In this document: positions 51,325-61,195 of the stretch, one piece after another
How positions within the stretch are numbered: the stretch's first letter is position 1
Layout of the letters: each line of letters starts with the position of its first letter
Source of the DNA: Clostridium sp.
Lineage (GTDB): Bacteria > Bacillota > Clostridia > Clostridiales > Clostridiaceae
Assembly (NCBI RefSeq): GCF_018372875.1
Contig: NZ_JAHAIF010000002.1
Span: forward strand, 62,001 to 126,000
Reading direction: 5' to 3'
DNA length: 64,000 nucleotides
Translations under genes and position numbers: made by a program
Notes under the pieces: generated by a model
The model's database searches: none
Seen by the model: the letters and a program-made list of their open reading frames with translations, nothing else
What the model was told of the DNA's origin: nothing

Positions 51325-51603
51325 ATGACATTATCCAGTAGTGATAACGACTTTAGTGAAGACATAGATTTATATAAAATCATCTTATCGGATGATTTCA
51401 TGAGTAAGTTTAGTAAATTTGACTCTATAGATGATTTTTTTAACTCTAGTAATTTTAAAATTACAACAGAGGAAGATTTAAAAAATATTAATATTGATGA
51501 GTTTAATACCTATGTGCAAAAAAATACTAAGTTTGGATCTTGGAACGATATGATAGAAACAGCCAGAATTTCATTTAGCAAATATAAACTTGGTTTACTA
51601 TAA
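51325..51603 (+). CDS. Small acidic hypothetical protein, 92 residues
   Basis: Acidic, helical, no cysteines and no membrane segment (DNDFSEDIDLYKIILSDDFM, then DSIDDFFNSSNFKI). Unknown family. AGGAGG lies 8 bp before the ATG at 51325; a GTG at 51316 overlaps the ribosome site itself and is rejected. Divergent from the DUF1653 unit, 60 bp before a lipoprotein gene. Confidence 0.75.
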   Translation: MTLSSSDNDFSEDIDLYKIILSDDFMSKFSKFDSIDDFFNSSNFKITTEEDLKNINIDEFNTYVQKNTKFGSWNDMIETARISFSKYKLGLL

Positions 51604-51663
51604 ATAATTCTATATGTTTCTCCACATACTAGATGTGAATTCTATAACAAGGAGGAATATATA

Positions 51664-52251
51664 ATGAAGTACGGAAAAATATTAGCAGCAGTTCTTATGG
51701 GATCTACACTTCTAATTGGATGTAGTAATGATAAAAATAATGACACCAATAACGGTAATAACAGCACTCCACCAACTACTGAACAAAGTCAAAATCCTGG
51801 GAATTCAACAGGTACAGAAAAACCTGATATAATTACTTCCCCATCTAAGGTTACAGATGATGTTACTTTAGTTGAAGCTTTAAATGAAACTGGTCCTTGG
51901 ATAGTAATACCTCAAAACGATATCAAAACTGATAAGGACATAGTTGTTTCAAAACTTACAACTATTCCAGAAGGAAAAGTAGGACGTAATATTTCACTTT
52001 ATGCAACTGATGAAAATCAAAATGTAGTTAAAGAATTTACACTAACTGCACCTAGATTAACAATTGCTGCTGATGATGTTGAATTAAAACGTGGTACTTT
52101 TGTTGGAGATATATACGTTCAAGGAAAGAACTTTAAAATCTCAAATACAAAGGTACAAGGAAACATATACTTCCAAAACCAAGAAGCTAAAGACACATTT
52201 AAATTAGATGGAGATGCTTCAGTTTCAGGTGTACAAGAATTAAAAAAATAA
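51664..52251 (+). CDS. Lipoprotein, 195 residues
   Basis: Type II signal peptide with lipobox LLIGC (Cys20), then a Asn/Thr/Pro/Ser-rich linker of about 45 residues and a C-terminal domain that reads as a short right-handed-helix-like set of repeats (LTIAADDVELKRGTFVGDIY, VQGKNFKISNTKVQGNIYF, KLDGDASVSGVQ), as in polymer-binding or DUF-type surface proteins. Anchored on the outer face of the membrane. AAGGAGG precedes the ATG. Terminator directly follows. Function unknown. Confidence 0.85.
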   Translation: MKYGKILAAVLMGSTLLIGCSNDKNNDTNNGNNSTPPTTEQSQNPGNSTGTEKPDIITSPSKVTDDVTLVEALNETGPWIVIPQNDIKTDKDIVVSKLTTIPEGKVGRNISLYATDENQNVVKEFTLTAPRLTIAADDVELKRGTFVGDIYVQGKNFKISNTKVQGNIYFQNQEAKDTFKLDGDASVSGVQELKK

Positions 52252-52258
52252 AATAAAA

Positions 52259-52287
52259 ATCACAGAGCATAACCCTCTGTGATTTTT
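52259..52287. terminator. Rho-independent terminator of the lipoprotein gene
   Basis: ATCACAGAG and CTCTGTGAT around a 7-nt loop, followed by TTTTATTTC. It lies between convergent stops. Confidence 0.92.
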
Positions 52288-52294
52288 ATTTCAA

Positions 52295-52525
52295 TTAATT
52301 ATTTAAAAGATCGAACATTTCCTTTACTGTTCTCTTTACATTATCAGGTAACTTATCTAACGCCTTTTTTCTCTTCTTTTCATCTAATTGCATTATTCTC
52401 ATAACTTCCTGTTGAAGTCCAGGTATGTTATTTAGATCTTGAGTAAGTTGAGCAAATTTTTGTGCGAAAGCAGGGTCTTGCTGCATTCTTTGTTGAACCT
52501 TTACTATTAGTTCATAAGGATTCAT
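52295..52525 (-). CDS. Small helical protein, 76 residues
   Basis: Gln-rich all-helical protein (ELIVKVQQRMQQDPAFAQKF, then LTQDLNNIPGLQQEVMRIMQ) that I do not recognise beyond being clostridial in character. GGGGGGATTAGG precedes the ATG. Upstream lies the PPC-domain gene, 88 bp away. Confidence 0.78.
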   Translation of the reverse strand: MNPYELIVKVQQRMQQDPAFAQKFAQLTQDLNNIPGLQQEVMRIMQLDEKKRKKALDKLPDNVKRTVKEMFDLLNN

Positions 52526-52613
52526 CCTAATCCCCCCATAAATTATTTAAATCATATTTTATCTTATTCATTTTTACTTTAAAGGTTCTTAATTTTTGCT
52601 CTTCACACACTTT

Positions 52614-53036
52614 CTAATTAAACTCTATTACATTTAATCCTATTTCATCATCAAATTTTCTACCAATAACTCCATTTATTCTATGTATTATTATTTCACA
52701 AGTAGCACTAATTACAGCCTTATTTAAATGACCACCAACTACACTTCCATCTTCCCTACCAAAGTTTGCATGAAAGTGTAAATAAGGCTCATTATCTTTT
52801 ACTGATATATTACCTGTAAGGCTTGTCATTTCCATTTCCTCTTTATACTCACTAGAATAATATTTCTTTTCCTTTACTTTATACAAGCCTAAAACCACAT
52901 TATCTACTGCACCTATAGCTGATACAGAACCTGCACTTATAGCTTTTTCTTTGCATAACTCTGTAACTGCTGAAATTATTTCTTCTCCCTTTTCTAATCT
53001 CATTACAATTGTGTCTCCAAATACTTTGTAAATCAT
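52614..53036 (-). CDS. PPC/DUF296 domain DNA-binding-type protein
   Basis: 140 residues forming one PPC (DUF296) domain: LEKGEEIISAVTELCKEKAI, GSVSAIGAVDNVVLGLY, and PYLHFHANFGREDGSVVGGH, with the conserved His residues. In plants the domain partners AT-hooks; bacterial solo proteins form trimers and their role is uncertain. The ATG at 53036 has AAAGGG at a workable distance; the ATG at 53045 touches that box and is less likely. Confidence 0.88.
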   Translation of the reverse strand: MIYKVFGDTIVMRLEKGEEIISAVTELCKEKAISAGSVSAIGAVDNVVLGLYKVKEKKYYSSEYKEEMEMTSLTGNISVKDNEPYLHFHANFGREDGSVVGGHLNKAVISATCEIIIHRINGVIGRKFDDEIGLNVIEFN

Positions 53037-53079
53037 TATACTCATTCCCTTTCTAGATATAAAGTTATAAATATGTAAA

Positions 53080-53111
53080 AGAATCCTCTGCCTATTACGG
53101 TAAAGGATTCT
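53080..53111 (-). terminator. Terminator of the PH-domain gene
   Basis: AGAATCCT and AGGATTCT around a 16-nt loop, followed by TTTT on the minus strand, just after the stop at 53117. Confidence 0.82.
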
Positions 53112-53116
53112 AATTT

Positions 53117-53524
53117 TTATTTACATAAATAATGCTTTTTTATTAATTTAATTATTTCTTTAACTTCATTTGCTTGCTTTTTAGGCACTTTAAAAGAAAT
53201 AGGCGCACTATAAAAAGCTCCACTTGTAGCCATTACTGTATTTCCATCAACACCAATTTTAACATCAACATCAAGATCAAAATTACCTGCTGTTTCATAA
53301 GTAACACTTTTTATATTCTTCCCTGGGAAAAATTTAACCTCTACTTTTTTACCAGTTACACCTTGTACATCAACTAAATATAACCCTAAGTTAGTTAGAA
53401 TTATAGAATCTCTTATAAATTGAAATGAAGCTATTACTTCTTCCCCATCTAAAATATGATCATTAACATATTTTAAATCTGCTCCCATAGTAGCATTGCC
53501 AACTAGCTTATCATAAATACCCAT
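53117..53524 (-). CDS. Bacterial PH domain protein
   Basis: 135 residues: a single bacterial pleckstrin-homology-like domain (GEEVIASFQFIRDSIILTNL, GLYLVDVQGVTGKKVEVKFF, NIKSVTYETAGNFDLDVDV), with a C-terminal helix (ANEVKEIIKLIKKHYL). Cytoplasmic. Relatives occur alone in many Firmicutes without known function. TTTGGAGG precedes the ATG. Confidence 0.85.
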   Translation of the reverse strand: MGIYDKLVGNATMGADLKYVNDHILDGEEVIASFQFIRDSIILTNLGLYLVDVQGVTGKKVEVKFFPGKNIKSVTYETAGNFDLDVDVKIGVDGNTVMATSGAFYSAPISFKVPKKQANEVKEIIKLIKKHYLCK

Positions 53525-53583
53525 TTCATCGCCTCCAAATAACTTATTAATATAATAATACCATATTTTTTTTTAAACCTATA

Positions 53584-53880
53584 CTAATTTATAATATAAT
53601 CTTCTAAATATTCATTAGCAATATATGAGATTTCACTCCTTAAATTGTTTAACATATTTAATTCGCCACTTTTTAAATCTCTTACCTCATTAACTATTGA
53701 ATTTATACTATTATAAAACTTTTCTATTTCATCTTCACCTAATAAATTCATTTTATCTTCTATAGGTTTAGGTAAATATATCTCTTCATCTATTCCAGAA
53801 ATCTCATACACCTCAATTTGCTCTATCATAGCCATTACTATAGTAATTATTTCATTTAAAGTAAACTTTACTTTCTCCAT
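53584..53880 (-). CDS. Hypothetical acidic helical protein, 98 residues
   Basis: A strongly acidic, helical protein (FTLNEIITIVMAMIEQIEVY, then INSIVNEVRDLKSGELNMLN), no cysteine and no membrane segment of full length. Family not recognised. TAGGAGAAGAAG precedes the ATG. Divergent from the zinc-ribbon membrane protein at 54025. Confidence 0.72.
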   Translation of the reverse strand: MEKVKFTLNEIITIVMAMIEQIEVYEISGIDEEIYLPKPIEDKMNLLGEDEIEKFYNSINSIVNEVRDLKSGELNMLNNLRSEISYIANEYLEDYIIN

Positions 53881-54024
53881 CTTCTTCTCCTATTACTTTA
53901 TGATAAATCATTATATCCTTAAGATAACCTTATATCAACATTAAATTGATTACATATATTTGCAAATATACTTTATATTGTTATATAATCTAAAGGTAAT
54001 ATTTGTATTTTTAGGGGGGTAAAT

Positions 54025-54966
54025 ATGAAAGACAAATTTCTTAATAATCTAAGTGGGAAAATTAATCTTAATCCTTTGGGAAATAAAGAGGCTGTTATTG
54101 GTTCTATAGAAGGCTTTAACTTTACTATAGTTGCTAACAAAAATACATATAATCTTGTATTACCAGTAAAGCTTTCAGAAAGTTATACACAGGTGAAATT
54201 ATTATATTTCTTAGATAACTTAAAAATTGATTATGATAAAATAAATGATGCACTTTACTCTAACTCAAACATTATTGTTAGTTATACACCTAAAAAGATA
54301 AATGATCTTTTTGTAGATGAATTTCTTGAAATACTAAAGAAAATTACTAATGAACTATCAATTAACAATCTTTCAAGTTGCTGTGGCCTATGCGGGGAAG
54401 TAGCTAGTATTTCACCCTTTGTAATTGATGGAACACTAGTGCTATGCTGTGATAACTGCAAAAATAATGTACATGCAGATATAGCTTATAAACAAGAATA
54501 TGTAAAAGAACTTCCAAATAACATTCCTCTAGGAATAATTGGTGGAAGTCTTGGTTCTTTAATAGGTGTTGCAGTATGGATGTTTGTAAACTATTTAGGA
54601 TATATCTCTGCACTTTGTGCAATACTGCTTGTATTTTGTTGTATAGGTGGATATAAAAAGTTTGGAGGTAGAATTAACATTTCAGGTGTTATAATAACTT
54701 CAGTTATTATTATATTTATGGTTTTCCTTGCAAATTACTTGTCTCTTGGAATTTCATTATATTCAGAATTCAAAAATATAGGAGCTTCTTTATTAGACTG
54801 TTTATCAGATATTCCTGAATTGTTACAGATTGCTGAAATAAAAAGTGCTTTCTTGAAAGATTTAGGTGTAAGCTATTTATTCACAGTAATTTCTGCAATA
54901 TCAATTTTTGCAAAAACTTATAAAGAGGATAATTACAAAATCAGTACTGAAGAAATAACTTATTAA
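54025..54966 (+). CDS. Membrane protein with an internal zinc ribbon, unknown function
   Basis: 313 residues. Residues 1-115 are soluble with a beta-rich/helical mix; C120-x2-C123 (CGLC) and C142-x2-C145 (CDNC) form a four-cysteine zinc ribbon; then four to five transmembrane helices (LGIIGGSLGSLIGVAVWMFV, YISALCAILLVFCCIGGYKK, INISGVIITSVIIIFMVFLA, SYLFTVISAISIFAKTYK). I recognise no named family. GGGGGGTAAAT precedes the ATG. Repeat copy G begins 4 bp after the stop. Confidence 0.8.
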   Translation: MKDKFLNNLSGKINLNPLGNKEAVIGSIEGFNFTIVANKNTYNLVLPVKLSESYTQVKLLYFLDNLKIDYDKINDALYSNSNIIVSYTPKKINDLFVDEFLEILKKITNELSINNLSSCCGLCGEVASISPFVIDGTLVLCCDNCKNNVHADIAYKQEYVKELPNNIPLGIIGGSLGSLIGVAVWMFVNYLGYISALCAILLVFCCIGGYKKFGGRINISGVIITSVIIIFMVFLANYLSLGISLYSEFKNIGASLLDCLSDIPELLQIAEIKSAFLKDLGVSYLFTVISAISIFAKTYKEDNYKISTEEITY

Positions 54967-54969
54967 AAA

Positions 54970-55062
54970 GGTGGAATAGATATTTATTTTGCTTGTTCCG
55001 TCGCAAGCTCTAAGTCACAGAAAAATAAATATCTATTCCCTTCATACTAAAGGTAAGAAAAT
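54970..55062 (+). repeat. Dispersed palindromic repeat, best copy (G) with tail
   Basis: Arms GGAATAGATATTTATTTT and AAAATAAATATCTATTCC are perfect 18-bp complements around GCTTGTTCCGTCGCAAGC, TCTAAGTCACAG. The tail TTCATACTAAAGGTAAGAAAAT follows. It lies 4 bp after a stop and just before the terminator of the convergent gene. Confidence 0.9.
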
Positions 55063-55066
55063 TTTA

Positions 55067-55108
55067 AAAAAGCTGTATCAAAGTAATAATTATTTTGATA
55101 CAGCTTTT
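55067..55108 (-). terminator. Terminator of the dehydratase-activase homologue
   Basis: AAAAGCTGTATCAAA and TTTGATACAGCTTTT are perfect complements around about 12 nt, with a T-run on the minus strand. Confidence 0.92.
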
Positions 55109-55113
55109 CATTT

Positions 55114-58100
55114 TTATTCTATTGTTATTAAAGTCTCTTCTGTTATACTAGCTTCTTTATGTGCTGGTAAGTCTATAAACATCTCACCTTCAAGCTTCTT
55201 AAATGCTACAGAAAGCATTAACTTAATTCTGTTTAATTGATTTACCTCTGAAGCTCCTGGATCATAATCTACTGCTACTATATTTGCTTCAGGATACTTT
55301 TCCTTAAGTGCCTTTATCATTCCTTTACCTGTTACGTGATTTGGCAAGCAAGCAAATGGCTGCATACAAATTATATTAGATGTACCACTTTCAATAAGTT
55401 CTATCATTTCTCCTGTTAAAAACCATCCTTCTCCAGTTTGATTTCCTAAGGAAAGTATTTGTGATGCCATTCTTCCTAAATCTTTAATATGGGCTGGAGC
55501 ATGGAATCTCTTAGATTCATTTAAAGCTTTCTTCATTGCTTTTCTATATCTTTCTAAGAACTCTATGACCATCATATATATATTTCTCTTAGCCTTACTG
55601 TCACCAAGGTATCTATACTTAAAGTCCTCGTCATATGCTGTGTAGAAGAAGAAATCCATTAAATCTGGCATTACAGCTTCTGCTCCATTTTCTTCAATTA
55701 TATCAACAACATTATTATTAGCTGTTGGATGGAACTTAACAAGAATTTCTCCTACTAAACCAACCTTAGGTTTCTTTATATTTAATAACTCTAACTCATC
55801 AAATTCTCTAACTATTTGTCTTATATTTTTATTAAATGTTCTTTTACTACCATTCTTAACATTGTCTTTAGCTATTTCATTCCACTTTTTATATAAAGCA
55901 TTGGCAGAGCCCTTTACCTTTTCATAAGGTCTTGTAGCATATAGAACTCTCATGAATAAATCTCCATAAACCAGCCCCATGATAGCTCTATTAATTAAAG
56001 GTAATGTGATTTTAAAACCTGGTTGTTTTTCAAGTCCTACAGTATTTAAAGATAGTATAGGTACTTGTGGGAATCCTGCTTCCTTTAATGCTTTCTTTAA
56101 GAACCCAACATAATTTGTTGCTCTACATCCTCCCCCTGTTTGAGTAATAATTACAGAGGTATTATTAACATCATATTTGCCTGATTTTAAACCATGTATT
56201 ATTTGTCCTACAACTATTATTGATGGATAACAAGCATCATTATTAACATACTTTAACCCTTCTTCTACAGCCTCACTATCTATAGCAGGAAGTACTTCTA
56301 AATTATATCCACATGATCTTACTGCCTGCTCTATTATATCAAAATGAATTGGAGACATTTGAGGAGCAATAATAGTATGTCTTTTCCTCATTTCTTTTGT
56401 AAATGTAGGATTTTTAAACTCTATTTTTTCCTCTACAGGCACATATCCATTTCTTTCTCTTTCTTCCATAGCAGCCTTTAGAGATCTTATTCTTATTTTA
56501 GCAGCTCCTAGATTGTTACCTTCATCAATTTTTAGGCATGTATATATCTTTCCTTTAGAAGAAAGAATTTCTGAAACTTGATCTGTTGTAACTGCATCTA
56601 GACCACAGCCAAAAGAATTAAGTTGAATTAATTCTAATGAATCATTATTAGCTACAAAACTCGCAGCCCTATATAATCTTGAATGATACATCCACTGATC
56701 AACAACTCTTAATGGTGAATCTAACTTACCTAAATGTGCCACACTATCCTCTGTTAACACAGCCATATCAAAGGAGTTAATTATATCAGGTATACCATGA
56801 TTAATTTCTGGGTCAATATGGTATGGTCTTCCTGCTAAAACTATACCCTTCTTTCCAGTTTCCTTTAAATAACCTAATACTTCTTTAGCTTTATTTCTTA
56901 TATCATTATCAAAGTTTTCTCTTTCTTTATAGGCTTCTTCAACTGCCTTTCTTGCCTCATCCATTGTTACATTGAAGTCCTTAAATTCTTCAACCATTCT
57001 TTCTGGTAATGCATCTCTTTCTTCCAAATTTAAAAATGGTTGAATAAACTTAATATTCTTCTCTTTTAACACATCCATATTATTTCTTATTACTTCTGGA
57101 TAGGATGTTACCATTGGACAATTATAGTGATTATTAGCATCCTTAAACTCTATTCTCTCGTAAGGAATACATGGGTAGAATATATTTTTTATTCCCCTAT
57201 TTACTAATGCCATAATGTGTCCATGAGCAATTTTTGCTGGATAACAAGCAGATTCAGATGGTATTGTTTCTATTCCAAGCTCGTATATACTCTTACTTGA
57301 AACTGGAGAAAGCTCTACTCTAAATCCTAAACTAGTTAAAAGTGTAAACCAAAATGGGTAGTTTTCATACATATTAAGAACCCTTGGTAATCCTATAATT
57401 CCCCTTTTGGCTTCATCCCTTTTTAATGGAATATAATTAAAAGTTCTTTTAAATTTATACTTGTACATATTAGGAACTTCTTCTTTTATCTTATCTACCC
57501 CTAATCCTTTTTCACATCTGTTTCCAGAAATAAATTCTTCATCTGTAGAGAATTTATTAATTGTCAAAAGACAGTTGTTTCCACAACCTCCACATCTTCT
57601 AAAGTCAGAAGTCATTTGGAAGCTATCAACCTTTTCCTTTGAAAGAATAGTAGACTTTTCTCCTTCTACATATCTTTCCTTAGAAATAAGAGCTGCTCCA
57701 AAAGCTCCCATAAGCCCAGCTATATCTGGTCTTACTGCTTCTCTTCCTGATATAAGTTCAAAACTTCTAAGAACGGCATCATTATAGAATGTACCACCTT
57801 GAACTATTATCTTTTCTCCCATTTCTTTTTCATCACGTATTTTAATAACCTTAAACAATGCATTTTTTATTACTGAATATGAAAGTCCAGCTGAAATATC
57901 TGCTACTTCTGCACCCTCTTTTTGGGCTTGTTTAACTCTTGAATTCATAAATACAGTACATCTTGATCCTAAATCAACTGGTGATTTTGACTTTATTGCT
58001 TCTTTAGCAAAATCCTCTACCTTCATATTTAGAGATTTACCAAAAGTTTCAATAAAAGAACCACATCCCGATGAACATGCTTCATTAAGTAAAATTGAGT

Positions 58101-59406
58101 CTATAACTCCATTTTTTATTCTAAGGCATTTCATATCTTGTCCACCAATATCTAGTATAAAATCAACTCCTGGCAAGAAGTAATCTGCTGCCTTATAATG
58201 TGCAATTGTTTCAATTTCTCCTATATCTATATGTAATGCAGCTTTAATTAAAGCCTCACCATATCCTGTTACTGTTGAATTAATAATTTCTACTCCCTGT
58301 GGCAACTTGGAATATAGGTCTTTTAATATCTCTATAACCTTCTTTAAAGGATTTCCTCCATTACCACCATAAAAATCATAAACTATTTCTCCATCTTTAT
58401 TAATTAACACCACTTTTGTTGTAGTGGACCCTGCATCTATACCTAGGAATACACCACCTATACAATCCTCTAGTTTTCCTCTTTTTGCTTTTGCTTTAGA
58501 GTGCCTCTTTTCAAATTCATCATAATCACTTTGTAATTTGAAAAGTGGTGATAATCTATCTACTTCTTCTTCATTTATATTTGAGATGTTTTCAACTCTC
58601 TTACACAATTCTTTAAAGCTAATAAATTCTTTATTTCTTGATAAAAGTGCAACCCCTATAGCAACAAAAAGCTGAGAGTTTTCAGGAAAAATCACTTCAT
58701 GATCCTCTAATCCTAAAGTTTCAATAAATCTCTCTCTTAATTCAGATAAGAAGTATAATGGCCCTCCTAAAAATGCTACATTTCCTTTTATAGGTTTCCC
58801 ACAAGCTAGTCCACTAATAGTTTGATTAACAACAGCTTGAAGTATCGATGCTGCTATATCTTCTGCTTTAGCTCCTTCATTAATTAATGGTTGAACATCA
58901 GTCTTAGCAAAAACTCCACATCTAGAAGCTATTGGATATATAACACTATGTCCCTTTGCCAATTCATTTAACCCCATTGCATCAGTATTCAATAGGGTTG
59001 CCATTTGATCTATAAATGCACCTGTACCACCTGCACAAGTACCATTCATTCTCTGTTCTATTCCACCTTTAAAGTATGTAATCTTTGCATCTTCCCCACC
59101 TAATTCAATTGCTACGTCTGTTTCTGGTATAAGTTCTTCTACTGTTTTAGTACATGCTATTACCTCTTGAATAAAGTCTACATCTAACCACTTTGATACA
59201 GAAAGTCCTCCAGAACCTGTTACACCTACTGTAATTTTGCACTCTCCAACAACATCATAAGCCTCTTTAATTAAATTAATTATTGTGCTTCTAATATCTG
59301 AAAAATGCCTTCTATACTCACTGTAAACAATATTCTCATTACCATCTAATACTATTAATTTTACTGTAGTTGATCCTACATCTAGCCCCATATTATACTT
59401 CTTCAT
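55114..59406 (-). CDS. 2-hydroxyacyl-CoA dehydratase activase homologue, large fused form
   Basis: 1430 residues. Two ASKHA ATPase domains of the BadF/BcrA/HgdC type: the first starts [16 protein letters not shown] with [12 protein letters not shown], the second near residue 320 with [15 protein letters not shown] and [14 protein letters not shown]; the cysteines in those loops are [4Fe-4S] ligands in HgdC. Then [10 protein letters not shown], a DUF2229-type domain ([20 protein letters not shown]) and a dehydratase-subunit-like C-terminal part ([34 protein letters not shown]). HgdC injects an electron into dehydratases using ATP. No dehydratase genes adjoin it, so the substrate is unknown. 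AGGTG precedes the ATG. Confidence 0.92.
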   Translation of the reverse strand: MKKYNMGLDVGSTTVKLIVLDGNENIVYSEYRRHFSDIRSTIINLIKEAYDVVGECKITVGVTGSGGLSVSKWLDVDFIQEVIACTKTVEELIPETDVAIELGGEDAKITYFKGGIEQRMNGTCAGGTGAFIDQMATLLNTDAMGLNELAKGHSVIYPIASRCGVFAKTDVQPLINEGAKAEDIAASILQAVVNQTISGLACGKPIKGNVAFLGGPLYFLSELRERFIETLGLEDHEVIFPENSQLFVAIGVALLSRNKEFISFKELCKRVENISNINEEEVDRLSPLFKLQSDYDEFEKRHSKAKAKRGKLEDCIGGVFLGIDAGSTTTKVVLINKDGEIVYDFYGGNGGNPLKKVIEILKDLYSKLPQGVEIINSTVTGYGEALIKAALHIDIGEIETIAHYKAADYFLPGVDFILDIGGQDMKCLRIKNGVIDSILLNEACSSGCGSFIETFGKSLNMKVEDFAKEAIKSKSPVDLGSRCTVFMNSRVKQAQKEGAEVADISAGLSYSVIKNALFKVIKIRDEKEMGEKIIVQGGTFYNDAVLRSFELISGREAVRPDIAGLMGAFGAALISKERYVEGEKSTILSKEKVDSFQMTSDFRRCGGCGNNCLLTINKFSTDEEFISGNRCEKGLGVDKIKEEVPNMYKYKFKRTFNYIPLKRDEAKRGIIGLPRVLNMYENYPFWFTLLTSLGFRVELSPVSSKSIYELGIETIPSESACYPAKIAHGHIMALVNRGIKNIFYPCIPYERIEFKDANNHYNCPMVTSYPEVIRNNMDVLKEKNIKFIQPFLNLEERDALPERMVEEFKDFNVTMDEARKAVEEAYKERENFDNDIRNKAKEVLGYLKETGKKGIVLAGRPYHIDPEINHGIPDIINSFDMAVLTEDSVAHLGKLDSPLRVVDQWMYHSRLYRAASFVANNDSLELIQLNSFGCGLDAVTTDQVSEILSSKGKIYTCLKIDEGNNLGAAKIRIRSLKAAMEERERNGYVPVEEKIEFKNPTFTKEMRKRHTIIAPQMSPIHFDIIEQAVRSCGYNLEVLPAIDSEAVEEGLKYVNNDACYPSIIVVGQIIHGLKSGKYDVNNTSVIITQTGGGCRATNYVGFLKKALKEAGFPQVPILSLNTVGLEKQPGFKITLPLINRAIMGLVYGDLFMRVLYATRPYEKVKGSANALYKKWNEIAKDNVKNGSKRTFNKNIRQIVREFDELELLNIKKPKVGLVGEILVKFHPTANNNVVDIIEENGAEAVMPDLMDFFFYTAYDEDFKYRYLGDSKAKRNIYMMVIEFLERYRKAMKKALNESKRFHAPAHIKDLGRMASQILSLGNQTGEGWFLTGEMIELIESGTSNIICMQPFACLPNHVTGKGMIKALKEKYPEANIVAVDYDPGASEVNQLNRIKLMLSVAFKKLEGEMFIDLPAHKEASITEETLITIE

Positions 59407-59635
59407 AAATACACCTACTTTAGTAAATTTTACCCCAAACTATATTATAAACTCCTTGAAACTTATTTCAAGAAAGGCAACAAAAATTTAAGAATGATTT
59501 AAAAATTTGTAACATTTATACATTTATTAAAAATATTTATTTATATTATGAATATTGATAGAAAAATATGTATATATTATATTGCCCATGTCTATAATCA
59601 TAATGAACTTATATTTTATACTTATGGAGGAAACT

Positions 59636-59992
59636 ATGAATTTTTTTAGCGAAGGCAATAAACTTTACAACTCTCAAGATTATTTAAGAGCTATAGATTG
59701 TTATAAAAAAGCTGTTTCTAAAAAAGAAAATGAAGCTTGCTCCTACTATAATGCCGGAGTTTGTTTCATTAAGCTTAAAGATTATGATAATGCTATTTCC
59801 ATGATACAAAATGCTTTATCTCTTCAAAAAGATAGCAAATATTATTTTAATTTAGGGTATTGCTATGCCATGAAAGAGGATTCTAATAAAGCATTAGTTA
59901 ACTTTAATATGGCTTGGGCATTAAATAATGATGATGATGACTGTGAAAAAGCAATTAAACTAATAATATCTAAGATTAAAAAAAATAAATAA
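59636..59992 (+). CDS. Tetratricopeptide repeat protein
   Basis: 118 residues with three TPR units (LYNSQDYLRAIDCYKKAVSK, AGVCFIKLKDYDNAISMIQN, LGYCYAMKEDSNKALVNFNM). A protein-binding scaffold; partner unknown. The start at 59636 follows TGGAGG at 5 bp; a longer frame from a TTG at 59555 would add a hydrophobic stretch but has no ribosome site. Terminator at 60069. Confidence 0.82.
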   Translation: MNFFSEGNKLYNSQDYLRAIDCYKKAVSKKENEACSYYNAGVCFIKLKDYDNAISMIQNALSLQKDSKYYFNLGYCYAMKEDSNKALVNFNMAWALNNDDDDCEKAIKLIISKIKKNK

Positions 59993-60068
59993 TGTTTCAC
60001 AAGGCTACTGCACTAACTAATTAATGTATAGCTCCTTTTATATTAACGCTCTTAATATTGAGCAAAAT

Positions 60069-60104
60069 AAAAGACACCAAGCTTCTTTAAACTTGGTGTC
60101 TTTT
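60069..60104. terminator. Bidirectional terminator
   Basis: AAAAGACACCAAG and CTTGGTGTCTTTT are perfect 13-bp complements around a 10-nt loop, with T-rich runs on both sides, between the TPR and transglutaminase stops. Confidence 0.93.
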
Positions 60105-60114
60105 ATTTTTTAAT

Positions 60115-61185
60115 TTAAAATTCTCCTGCTATACTTTTAGTTTTGTGTGTTTCCTCAAAGTTTAATGAATCAAAATAATTACCTGAGATATAAAAAGTTG
60201 GATCTACATTTATCCACTTGCCTTCATCTTCAAGGTATACCTGATTCCATGCATGACTTACAAACTCACTTCCATTGTAAGCATCACCTACAATAATTCT
60301 ATTTTTTAATCCTACAGCATTACACATAGCTGTATAAAGACAAGCATAATCAAAACAAATTCCTTTTTTATCTCTAAAAGTTGGTATTGCTCCACTTTCA
60401 AAGGAGGATGTGTTTTCCATTATAGCATCCGCCTTTTCATCATCATAACTTACATTACTTCCAACCCATCTATAAAGACTTCTAGCTTTTTCTCTATCAC
60501 TACTATCTCTAGAAACTAATGCTTTTGCTTTATTATCTATGCTTTCATTAGATTTAACCCCTTCATCTAAGGTAATACCATTATAATAAATTATTTTGTT
60601 GCTAGATATATTCTCCCTTAATCCATTTGAAATAACTTGAACCTTTTTACTATCTACCATTTCCTCTAGTGCATCATAGGGCTTAAGTCCATCTAATATA
60701 CCTATCCTATAGTTTGACCCTACTAAATTATTATATAAAACTAAAGGAATACATATTAAAACAATAAAAATAACTCCCTTTATAAATCCAAATATAACAG
60801 AAAAGATTATAAGAAAAGGGCTATTGTATCTTAGTTTATTTAAAGCAGAATTTAGTGAAAATGAGTGAACTAATTTAAGTAATGAATATATAATAAATTT
60901 AACTACAGCAAATATTCCCACTAAAAAAACAACATGAACTAATCCATTATCTCTTATTGAATTTTGAAACACTTGATCTAATAAATTACTAACCATAACA
61001 TCAAACTTTTCATAATAATAAAGAATTATGAAAAATGTTACTATAGTTGAACAACCTGATAAAATTGGGTCTACTGCTTCATTTATATCCCTACTATAAA
61101 CTACTTTTCTAACACATGTAATTATAGAAAAAATAATTATACCTAAACAGACTAGCTGTTGAATATCTAAGTTAAATAAATCCAT
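60115..61185 (-). CDS. Transmembrane protein with extracytoplasmic transglutaminase domain
   Basis: 356 residues: about five transmembrane segments in the first ~180 residues (a CvpA-like arrangement), then a transglutaminase-like domain with the Cys-His-Asp triad in KGICFDYACLYTAM, SHAWNQVYL and WINVDPTF. KARSLYRWVGSNVSYDD is the usual N-terminal signature. Such proteins are thiol proteases or cross-linkers on the outside; the target is unknown. AAGGGTGAGCC precedes the ATG, 10 bp after recX, so it is probably in the M16-recX unit. Confidence 0.88.
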   Translation of the reverse strand: MDLFNLDIQQLVCLGIIIFSIITCVRKVVYSRDINEAVDPILSGCSTIVTFFIILYYYEKFDVMVSNLLDQVFQNSIRDNGLVHVVFLVGIFAVVKFIIYSLLKLVHSFSLNSALNKLRYNSPFLIIFSVIFGFIKGVIFIVLICIPLVLYNNLVGSNYRIGILDGLKPYDALEEMVDSKKVQVISNGLRENISSNKIIYYNGITLDEGVKSNESIDNKAKALVSRDSSDREKARSLYRWVGSNVSYDDEKADAIMENTSSFESGAIPTFRDKKGICFDYACLYTAMCNAVGLKNRIIVGDAYNGSEFVSHAWNQVYLEDEGKWINVDPTFYISGNYFDSLNFEETHKTKSIAGEF

Positions 61186-61195
61186 AGGCTCACCC

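Noticed and set aside
54970..55062. Repeat family considered as CRISPR
   Set aside because: Copies are kilobases apart, not regularly spaced, and no cas genes are present.
59555..59635. N-terminal hydrophobic extension of the TPR protein
   Set aside because: Would need a TTG start without a ribosome site; the ATG at 59636 has an excellent one.
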